From the NCBI GenBank assembly GCA_033964015.1, contig CM066923.1:3086978-3150977 (forward strand): a stretch of 64,000 nucleotides of DNA, read 5' to 3'. A program made the position numbers and the translations under genes. Every line of letters starts with the position of its first letter. Position 1 is the stretch's first letter. Of this stretch, positions 49,573 through 60,900 are shown piece after piece. Under the pieces are notes generated by a model. It did not search any database. It saw only the letters and a list, made by a program, of their open reading frames with translations, and was not told where the DNA came from. The stretch comes from Scolanthus callimorphus. Taxonomy: Eukaryota > Cnidaria > Anthozoa > Actiniaria > Edwardsiidae.

Positions 49573-49803
49573 TAGAGCAGATTTCACATGACCATCGTGA
49601 AAACAATCGCAATTGAGCAATCGCTAGCTAATCAGAATCGAGAGAAATCACAACTTACTCCTGAATGGTTTTTTCTCAGCCAATAAGAACCAAACTGCGT
49701 GTACTGCAGAATTTGATTGGCTGGGAAAAAGGAGTAGCCAATGAAAATGCAAAGCAATCGCAATTACATAATAAATCTCGACAGTCATGTGAAATCCGCT
49801 CTA
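49573..49803. mobile_element. MITE, GAGCRGATTTCACATGAC family, copy 3
   Basis: gagcagatttcacatgacca pairs with cagtcatgtgaaatccgctc. The inner part has the family's cagccaat and attggctg motifs. Confidence 0.85.
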
Positions 49804-50027
49804 ACTCTCTTTCGTTTCTTACATACTGTAAGCAACTTCTGCAACAAGTTACAATTGCTGGATCAATATGGTATTATTATGTATTTTTTTGGATTTTATA
49901 ACAATTAAAGAAACATGTAATATAGTTAACATTGTTCAACAGTGCAATTTCCTATTTTGTAGAAACGGGGACGCAAATTTTAAAATAGAATTTTTAAAAA
50001 CAATTGCATGTTGCACAAATTAAAGTA

Positions 50028-50095
50028 GTCTCCCGCAGCCCATTCTTTGTGTCGGTCACGCAATAACAAAGAACGGGCTGCGAGGGAGACTAAAA
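50028..50095. repeat. short foldback
   Basis: agtctcccgcagcccattct pairs with agaacgggctgcgagggaga across a loop of about 20 bases. Confidence 0.75.
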
Positions 50096-50302
50096 TTAAA
50101 GGTGTCACATGACAAATATAGAGACGGGGTTATAGGTATAATTTCAATACAGAGGAAAAAGTATTGAAGTAAAATTTAATGGGGAAGTGAAGTGTAACTA
50201 GTTTAAAATATTCAATGTAATTGAAAATATAATGTTTTAGATAATACTGTATTGTTGTTTATTGTTGTTTATTGTTGTTGTTGCTGTTGCTACCAGTCCC
50301 AA

Positions 50303-50450
50303 CTAGACTGCTTGCAGCCCCTTCTTCGGCGAACGTCTGTAAATCGAGGGAAATGTTTTTTACCCGCGGCGCGCTTCGATTTGTTTACGAGAAAAACATT
50401 TCCCTCGATTTACGGACGTTCGCCGAAGAAGGGCATGCAAGCAGTCTAGT
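50303..50450. repeat. long near-perfect hairpin, about 55-bp arms
   Basis: ccttcttcggcgaacgtctg and taaatcgagggaaatgtttt pair with aaaacatttccctcgattta and cggacgttcgccgaagaagg. The loop is under 40 bases. Probably a foldback element; no gene was found next to it. Confidence 0.85.
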
Positions 50451-51915
50451 CCCAACCGTCGTTGGGGCGCAGCTGATTAGAACACAGTGGAAACCTGATC
50501 TCAAACATCCGCTCGAAGTCTACCAAATCTGCACCGACTAGTTCGTTGTGTTTTAAAAGCGTTCCCTGAATCAAACATCTAAGCATCGGTAGCTTTTGCA
50601 AAACCTCTGAGTGGTGTTTAGAAGGAAGCTATTTTAAAACACACTGTTTGACTGTTGCTTCAGAATTCGCAGAAGTATGAAAAACGCAGAAAATTGTATT
50701 CGCTGGACAAAAACTAATATAGAATTGCTCTTCGTGATACTCAGATGAATACCATATTCCTTATCTTCATATATACATTTCGTTAAGACTAATATTGCTT
50801 TGAACTGCCTTTACTGAGTGGTTTCATAACTGATGGAACAAGGTAAAAAAAACATCGGAAAAAGAGATCAACACGACGGGGACAGAGTTTGGACGCACTA
50901 AATTGTACTAGACTAAGTTTAATTTCTGATCTACGTATGGTCTTATTATGGTACGTGGGATGTCTTATATTGTTCCTTCTCATCAGAGAAACACGAAACT
51001 TTGTCAAAACTACTATTAGGACCTCGTTAAGTGCAACAAGTAACTTGTTTGGAGAAAATACTGGCTTGTTTTTTCCTGTTTTCGCCGTTTTTATTTTCTT
51101 GCTTTGTTCACCTTGATGGTATGAATTGGTTATTTGAAGAACTCGGGAGGGCAACTGTGCAAACTCAGTATTGAGTCTCATCGTCAAGAGTAAACAAAAA
51201 ATAGTAGCAAAGTTATAAGATTTCCTAAAGTTCACTATCAATACTTTGGATCACTTAAAATTTAAACTTCTTCTTATTTCGAAAGGAAATATTACATGCT
51301 AAAAATTCCTTAACTTCATAACTGAAAAAAAAAAACTAAAAGGATCGCAGCTAGACTCCAAGTTCAAATGACGAATGTAATTCAAAACACATTAGCACTG
51401 AAACAAATCAGATATCACTAACAAATTACCCAGCCAAATGAGCAGTGGTTTGTGCTTCGCAATACAACAGAAAGCAGAACTAAATACATGTAAATGCATC
51501 TTTTTATACGTTGGCATGCACAATTATTCCGTCAACCTAAAATACCAGTTTACTTTATTTTACACGATCTTCAATTGATCTCTGGCGTATTATACATGGT
51601 GTCGATATTCGTTTTGCCTTCAATTTGCGCTTTCGTTACACAGTCGTTAAGATGTCATTTTCTATCCTTGCCTTCAACAAAAGGGACACTTGATTGTGGT
51701 GTTAATTAACTGCTAACATCCAATCGTCATAGCTCTCTCTTCCTGAAGCCTATAGCCTAGCCTTATTTTCACAGCAGCAAATTGTACATTACTTCACCGT
51801 TAAGTTACTTAAAGTTCTGAAGGTAAACAAAGAGAAAAGAAATCACAGTCGAATCATAGCTTTTGGAGACTTCGATAGGTTTGCAGGAGTGCACACTTGC
51901 TAGTTTGGCGGGAAA

Positions 51916-51973
51916 ATGATCCCGCGTATTCTTCTCGTTTGTGTTGGGATAACGTACTTTTCTTCGACTGCAG
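51916..51973 (+). CDS. signal-peptide exon of the long Ig/FN3/SEA gene
   Basis: MIPRILLVCVGITYFSSTA, ending phase 1 (g|gtatgt) and joining in frame to exon 52585 at the Asp codon. Confidence 0.85.
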
Positions 51974-54900
51974 GTATGTTTAAATTCCACGTAATAATGA
52001 CATGAAGTCTACGAAAACAATTGTAAATATTACATTTTACCGACTGAGATTTCAATTTTTTGCATTTATGTGAGCTTTTGATGATATGTGCGCGTTTTTC
52101 AGCTTGGCATCTGTTACTGCAGATAGTATGTCGATGTTACAATGTAGAAAAGAACGTTTGGAAGAAAAGAACGAGCAACAAAGGCTTTTCCACTTTTTAA
52201 GAATAGTTAGATTTCCAAAATAGCCCGGACCCCTTTTTCTTTTTACTGCCTTTTTGTCAAAAGCGTGGACAACGAGATTTAGGGGAAAACTTTTTCTAGT
52301 TGTCATGGCGATACAACTGGTTTTAAACGATAATCATTTTCAGGCAGAACTTATATAAGAAACCAATACAAACTTTGGTATCGGCATCTAAAAGTGCATT
52401 ATCATTCAGAACATCGATGCACTGCCCAAATATGGTCATCAGAACGCCAATAGCTGTGTTCTGAACATGACATATATCCTGCGATATCCGTCATCTGAGG
52501 GAAATAATGATGATATTTTGGCGTAATTTCGTGAACTAAAGTGACTTTGTTTTTCCTCTTGATTTTTCGTAATCTTTTCTCCAGATGCTTTGTCTTGGAA
52601 GACGATTCCGCCTGACCCTACCGATGTGCTTCTTGGCGAAACGTTACCCTAGAGTGGGACTACCAACTCGACCCTGGCGAAACAACAAGCGGATTTTTCC
52701 AGGTGATGTCCAGTTAAACAAGAAAACAACTGAACGGGGGTGGGGTAGGGGATAAGGGAAGGGAGGGGAAGGATGTGTATGCAAGATGGCGATGTATTGG
52801 AAGGGAAGAGTGGTGGATTATAAAAGATTGCATGAGCTTGGACAAAACTGAAATGTGAGTGCCAAGCTCTTCCATCTCCTTGTTCGCCTTGTTTGCTGTC
52901 TATTTGTGTGTTAGCTTTGACATAAACCGTACTGTATACTAAAAATCTGTTTTATCAGTTCAAATCGTCGTTTATAGCTTCTTTAGGCTTAGTAATATAC
53001 GAGCATTATCGCAAAGAGCTCTTTTCAAGATCAATATTTCAGTACCTTCTCCGGTAGCCTGTCCGCCCTTCGTGTGCTCGCGCGCTTTCTCGGGTTTCGC
53101 TGCTTTAAAACTCCACGGGGTCGCGGTCGCAGCTACTCATGCATCTTCTCCTCTTTAGGAATCCGCGAAAATAACAGTCGTGCACTTTGGCCTGCTTAAC
53201 TTACACCTCAAACGACCTAAGAAAGACGTCATATTAATGACTTATTTGACCACTAGGTGATCTGGTCGCGGCAGGAGTCTCACGGATGGAACAACTTAGC
53301 CGTCAAGTCTTCTCTGTCAGGAATTAGCATTCTGCGCGACCAAGGTCATGTGGTTGTAGACGAATCCGCAAAGGCCACCTTTATCATTGTCGATGTCCGG
53401 GAAATCGACCACACCAAGTTTAGGTGCTCAATTGAAAGCACGATGAGCTTGACGCCGACTTCGATACAACTTAACGTGCTAAGTACGTACCATCTCTTCT
53501 CTTTGGGAGGGGTGGTCCATTTATGCTTGGTAAAGAATGTATAGTCGAAATTTGCGCTCGTAGCCACCATGGATATTTATCATCTATTCTGACCGAGTCG
53601 AGGACGAATTGAAGACGGTGGTGAATTTTTCCCTTTCGTTTATGACTTTCGCTCGTCTCGGTATATGTGCTGCCACTGTCCATTGAATAGTCGTTTTGTT
53701 TCAGTATTCAGCAAATCATATTAATCTATTGCAATATTGCGCTTGACTAATGTCGCGCGCGTAGCAAAACAATGAATATCCTCAGATATTCCGAGTTTCA
53801 AGAGCCAATCAAAACACGCGAAATTGGATATCCACTGATTTAGTGGATACTGACATCTTCTTTTCACTGCCACAGTCCCAGCAACTATAGTCTGGATATC
53901 CGAAAACCAGTCCTTTATCGAGGGTGGAAGCGTGACTCTCTCTTGTCGCGTCAAGGGGAACCCTGTGCCATATGTCAGCTGGATCTCCCCAAATGGAACG
54001 CTACTAAAGAATGCGACAAACGACCATGATAATACATATACCATTGGGAGCTTAGAAGAGAGGCATGTGGGAACTTATCGATGTCGGACGCAGAATGTAT
54101 ACGGCACGGATGAAAAGATAACTTACATTTACCGTGAGTTTGTTGCTTTGAGATTTTTTTCAAACTATACTTCAAAACCTTCCTTAGTTCCCTTAGGCCT
54201 AGTACATACGCCGCTCTTATCATGAGCCGTACCAAACTGTTACCATGAAATACTCGAAACTCGCGGCGTTAAAATCGATTCTACATTCCCGGTTTGATTT
54301 AGAATAGTTTAGGCTACAAGCAGACGAGAGATGGACAAATAATAGTGTTTTATTGAGATTTTGCATTAGGATCGGCTCATGATAAGAGCGGCGTATGTAC
54401 TAGGCCTTAGTTATCTTTCCGTTTCTGGGTCATAACCCCATTCCTCTGCAAATTTTATTGGGCTAAATGTTAGTCACTCCTCACTGTTTTATTCAATTAA
54501 TTCCATTTATCTCATTCACTAGTTTGACATTTTTCTCATTCCCAAATTCCTAATGGGGCAACACAAAGCCAGCACAAGCTCCAATTTTGCTCCTTTATGC
54601 AGAGTACGTCTTTGCTGCTGTTTACTAGCGTAAATACAAACAACAACGTTATTGACTTTAGAACAATGACACACTACACCAGGAAATCTTAATCAGAAAA
54701 CTTTTTGCTTGAAATTCATTGTAAAACGTAAATAAAAAAATCCATCGAAGTTACTAAGCCTTTACTTCAGACGCTCCAATTTTCGGAAAGCAGAGTAATT
54801 TTCTAAATGATTTTCATTGATTACACAGTTCCTCCCAGTATTCATACGATAACCCCGACAGCACAAACAGTCAACGAGACTGACACGGCCACGATTTACT

Positions 54901-57900
54901 GCAATGCCACTGGGCTACCAGCGCCTTCGATCACCTGGGTTAAACTGGACAGCGGCAATATCGTGGGTTCGGGAGAGCAGCTGGTAATTCATAGCATCAA
55001 AAGGAATGCTTCAGGGACTTATCAGTGCCGCGCAAGTAACGGTGTTATGGGAGCTGCGACGGCGAATTCAACCATCAATGTGCAATGTAAGTAAGACATG
55101 GCTTCATATATTCATGCCTGTCAACCCCAGAAGTTCTGAAATCTGGAGAATTCGTCCAAACTATCTCGTTTCCCCGAGTCTTTCCCGAAACCTTTCGGAA
55201 TCCCTTCCGAAAACGTCCGAAATCTGTCCGAATCTTCACCGATGACGCCAGTACTTCGGTTGACATTTTTGTGTGTGACTATGAATCATGGAATAATATG
55301 TTGAACAATCCTGGAGATGTGATGCTTTAAACTGGAGACAGGGAGATTTGTTAGAAAACCTGGAGACTCCCGGGAAAACCTGGAGAGTTGGCACGTTTGA
55401 AAAGTCAAAAATACTTTTATGAGTGTGACTTTTCAAACGTGTTTTAACGAATTGCTCTCTTCACCTAATGCAAGGTCATCTTCTTTTTGATGTTCGATTA
55501 TTTTGACTCCGAGATCAGATAAGAACCCTGGTAGCTTTATCATACACCTATTTTAACCCCCTACTGTTTGGTGGTCACACAAACAAAGAATGGCATTGTA
55601 TCGTGTGCTATAACCACCAAATCCCAAAGCAACGTTTATTGAATTAGATGTATCAGTGTCTCTGGAATATCTCTGATCACAATGGGATAAAGTTAAAATT
55701 CCAGCTTTCCTTTATCTGTTTACAGATTCCCCTTCAATAAGGTTCATTTCATCTTATGGACCAATAACCGAGAATGAGACTTTGCAGCTTTTCTGCAACG
55801 CCACTGGTAATCCTGAGCCTGCGATACGGTGGTCCAAAACTGGTGACGTCACAGTTCTTGCATCCGGGAACTTTCTAACATTCCAGAGGCTGATTGCTGC
55901 CCATCACGGTGTTTACACGTGTACTGCCGACAATGGTATTGGTAATATCGCCATGGCAACGTCGGATATAGAGGTTTTAGGTAAGTACGAAATTTAGAAA
56001 GTTTTAAGAAAAAGGAAAAACTTGTCATAACGTGCTATCGCTGATATTCTGTTTGCAGTCTCTCCAGCAATCGACGCTTCGTACCCACAGACACAGATAG
56101 TTATCGAAGGCAATTCAGCAGTCATGTTCTGCAACGCCACAGGCAACCCGAGGCCAAATATAACGTGGACTCGAAATGGTGGCAGCGGTGGGATCCTCGG
56201 GTTTGGCGAACAATTATCCATTGGCACTGCGAATCGAAGCGATACTGGAAGCTACAAATGTACCGCTGACAACGGGGTCATACGAACGGCGCAAGCGACG
56301 CTGACGTTAGACGTGCATTGTAAGTTATGGGCGAAATATGCGTTAGTGACGCTCCTAGTTGATTTCGCTTGCATCGTGATGAAAAAGAGAAATAGGTTGG
56401 GTATTACTTACTGCAATGGAGAAATCTATAAAGAAGTTTCCACCTCATATATGTTTTCCAAAAAGCGTTCATGCGCGCATGCATGAAACAGATCCATCTA
56501 TGTCTCTCTCTCTAGACGCGCCAAGAATTGATCGTGCTCCTATCGACAAGACAGTGAATGAGACAGATGAACTCTCTGTTTACTGTAATGCTACTGGAAA
56601 TCCGCGGCCAAACATCACATGGATCAAAAGAGGAAGTGAGGTCAATGGCGGAAGGGACATCACCATGGGGACAGGAGAAACTTTGTTCTTTAACAAAACG
56701 AGGAAAGAAGACAGAGGCGTTTACAGTTGTGTGGCCTCGAACGGGGTTGGCGTTTCTAAAGTCAATTTCACAGTCAACGTTCATGGTAAGATGTGATTAT
56801 TTCGTTAGTTGGAATAGAAAAATGTGCGGGAAACATTCTGTCAGGACCTGCAAAAATTCGTTCTTTTTCTTCTTTCTTTAAGTCTTCTTGGCCCCTACTT
56901 TCGACGTCATTCCTCAAAACACCACTGTGAATGAAACGGGTACAGTAACGCTCCGCTGTAACGCCACAGGCAACCCAGCTCCTCGTATAACGTGGCGTAC
57001 ATCTACCAAAGCAGGCTTGGTTACTGGATCTGGTGACGTAATTAGCATCCGGGACATTCTCAGGAACAACAGTGGAGTTTACCGTTGTATCGCCAGCAAT
57101 GGCGTCGGACAAGATGTTAGTGCGCATGCACTTGTCAATGTGCAATGTAAGTATTTGACAAGTAACATTTTAAGTTATCTAGGCCGTTTTGCTGATTGTT
57201 GTTATTATTTATTTATTTGTTTTTGACATGAGGAAAGTACTTGTCATTTTTGTAGAACTTAGAAAATGAGACGATTCTCCGCAACGTGATTAAAAAGGCA
57301 CAAGAAAAATAATCATCAAATGAAGGAATTATTTCACCTACGACCTTGCCTTTTGTTTTTTCGAGCTTTAGATTGCTTTCAACTTTTGTTTGCTTTTCTC
57401 CAGTTCCACCCGATATTTCCGCTCCGCCTGAGCCCATCATCGTTAACAGTAGTAACGCACTCAACCTTTACTGCAATATAACGGGGAACCCACGACCACT
57501 CGTTTCATGGACCAAAGACGATAACTTTACAATCATATCTCAGTCGTATGAGAATGTGCTGACTGTAGATAATGTCAACAAGAAAAGCGCGGGGAAATAT
57601 CACTGCAAGGCCACAAACCTGTTGGGTTCTGCAACGGCAACCGTGAAAGTTATTGTTCACTGTAAGTACCGTTTGGGTGGCCAGTTCGTTTTATTATATT
57701 CGTTTCTTTGTATAGACTACAGCGGCGTAGCCAGGAATTTCTGAAGGGGGGGGGGGGGGGGGGGGGGGGGGGGTAGTGAAAACATGCTCAAATTTTCTCC
57801 AGCAAATAGAGTAAATGTATGGGAAAATTTTCGAGAAAGGGCCCCCCCCCTGGCTACGCCCTGGATTATAGCATGACTTGAAGGTAGCTGCGCTTATTAA

Positions 57901-60900
57901 GGTGGGAAGCTTTTTGAACAAGGCGCGAACTATTTGCGAAGATATGTAGTATACACCATTATTTTATGAATAACTTATTAGGTATGCGCAGAAACATTAA
58001 GTTATATGTTTCTGGTATGTGATCCAAATGCTCTTTCCTCAGTCTGAGTAGCGCGCATGTGAGGAATGATCTAGTTTTGAATATTCTAATCTCGGCACTG
58101 AAGAGATCTTTCACTTTGATGACTCAAAAGAGAACGCTTTCCATCATAAATAGAGTTATTAGAAGACCATCATAATGATCTATGTCAATTACGTGTCGAT
58201 GCTATTTTAGGGTCACCGCCTACATACGTCATTGCCATCCTTGCATAGCCCTAAATATGCCCTTAGACACGCCCACACTATTGAAATCAACTTTAAAACT
58301 AACAGAGCAAGAAACTTTCTATAATACGGATTTTATCGAATTGAGGATCCCATTGATTGACGATATCTATGTGGTGCGATGCTGACAAGTGCTATTGCAT
58401 TTCTACAGATAAACCCCAAGCTACACATCTACAGAGTAATGCGACGAACAGCACTATCTTTAGTAGATCTACAACACAACTGAACTGCTCGGCAGACGCC
58501 ATTCCACCTGCTAACTCCTATATTTACTATCATAACGGGAACCGGATTTCCGAAACATCAAACGGAATCTACCGGATTGATTTTGCGGAGTTGTCAGATG
58601 AAGGAATGTATGCGTGTGCTCCTGCGAATGCTCTCGGAAGTGGAGAAAATGCACATATAAATTTGACATATAAGGTAAGATTGTTATATGTTTATTCGTT
58701 ATGTGTATTATTCGTTCGACATGCAGAATAACAAGGGAACAGAAAATGTTAACGCATAGAAAACAGAACAAAGATACTCCAAAACTTACTAGTAGAGAAC
58801 AAAGTCAACCAATTGGTTTCCACTAAATTTTGCCAGCACAGCTCCTAATGCCCTTGAACACCAAAGGCTCCGTTCTCCAGGGCTTTTCCAAGGAGAGAGC
58901 TACTTCTCACAATGGACGATTCCAGCTATAAGCGCGCGCGCTCTTCTTTATTCAGAAATACCAAAGCCGCGTCCAACAACTACCAGAATGCAGCGCGCGC
59001 TTTTTTAAACACTTTGTCCGACAAATGTCCCACATCTACCGACATGCAGCGCGCGTGCGTTATAGCTGGAATGGTCTATTGCGCGAATTTTTTCTAGCTC
59101 AGTGCTTGCGTGGGGTTACTTGATTGCTTCTTAAAATTGAGCATGGTCTACGAATAGAAACCAATCTTCATTACTTATTCCATAACCTATTCATTTTCAG
59201 AACCAGCAGAAATATTGTCCCATTCACCAAATCAAGTACTGAGGGAAGGGGACGATCTGGTGCTGTGGTGTAATGCCACAGGGTACCCGGTTCCTCAGAT
59301 AAGATGGTCTATCGTCCTCCAGGATTCCACCACTCGTATCCAAACCAATACTGAAGCGTTAACGATAACGTCTGTTAGGAGAAACAATACGGGGACTTAT
59401 TCGTGTAGCGCAAGTAATAATGTTGGGACCAACGCTCTAGCTACAGTTAATGTTAGCGTACAGTGTAAGTTTTAAAGGTGCGCAAAAGGGAAAACAGGCT
59501 TTCATGGGAATAACCAACAGTGTCGCCCCGCGCGTGATGGTCAAGATAAGGGAAAAGCTGATTTCCCATGGTAGAAGAATTCCAGGGTCATGGGACGCGT
59601 TCGGATTTCCCCTGGCTATCCATGTGAATTCCGAACACTTCCATGCGTGCACCTTGGGAAATTCAGCTTTTCCCATGGATAGGTTTTTTCAGAAATTCCC
59701 AGTGAGAGAAAACACATCTGTTTGTTCAACATTTATTTTATTCTTGCAGATGGTCCAGAAATCAGCCTATCATCGACTACCTTATCTGCCTGGATTAACA
59801 AACCAACTAGCCTGGAATGTATGGCGAGTGGTGTTCCACTCCCTCAGATTTCCTGGTCACGACCTGGACAAATCAGTATCAGCACCAGTGGAGACACTAT
59901 AACTAGCCTACTGAGCCTATCACCGTCCTCCAGTGGAGATTTTGGTACTTTTACATGTCAGGCCAGGAGTTCTGCTGGTTCAGATAATGATGCAATCGAG
60001 TTGATAGAGCTGGGTAAGAACTAAAATTCTCATCTTGAGTTTGTTATTTCGGGAATAATTTGGAAAGCAGAAGAAGTACCTGTCTTGTAGCTTTTTTCGC
60101 GTGCATGCCTTTTATCAATCTCGTTTAAACGAGTTCAGTAAGGTAAGCTAATCCATCGCTATTCATGGTTCGAAACATCCGCAAATCGATCACATGCAGA
60201 TAACGCAATATCCTTGCTATGGAAAAACGTATTAATGAGAGCAGCAGGGGCGTAGCCAGGGGGGCCAGGGGGGGCCGCCCCCCCTTTCTTGGTAGATTTT
60301 CCCATACATCTACTCTATTTGCTGAAGGAAATTTGAACATTTTCGTCCCATGTTTTCACTATCCGCCCCCCCCCCCCCCCTTCAGAAATTCCTTGCTACG
60401 CCGCATGGAGGATGAAGCATGACGAGAGTGAGGAAACATGCTGTCTCTGTAAAGTTAGATGGCTGAAAAACTAGCTAGATGCCGCACTTCTTGTTAGGCA
60501 GACAAAGCTGATGATCACTTCGAAGAAACGCAATATAGCGTCTACTGTATCACCTAGAAGCAGATTGCACGAGATTGTATCCGGCTTGAAGGACCACACC
60601 GACTTATACTGGCTGTTCTATAAGTGCGAGAACAGTTCGTTCTTATTGATAGGTTCTCACTCTTCTCATCATATGTTTGCTGCTATTTTATAGCGGAGCT
60701 ATAAAATATTTGCTGCTATTTTAGAGCGGAGCACCAGGTATCGCAGGAAGAATACAATAGCCCAAAGTGGAACTCACGTATACGATCGACTTCATTTTTT
60801 GTGGTTCAGCGGTATTCCCATATGGATGTCGCGGGCGCGTCCGTGCGTCGTGTATTAGGGACCAAAGGCAAGGCACAAACAGAAAAAAGTTGTTTTCTCT

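Larger units (their letters stand above)
47659..51915. other. spacer between SRCR/protease gene and long Ig/FN3/SEA gene
   Basis: No coding exon recognised over 4.2 kb. It holds the presumed 3' untranslated region, a 14-bp minisatellite in two blocks (about 47800-48490), a MITE (49573-49803) and two foldbacks (50028-50095 and 50303-50450). The promoter of the next gene must lie near its end; no clear core element was identified. Confidence 0.6.
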
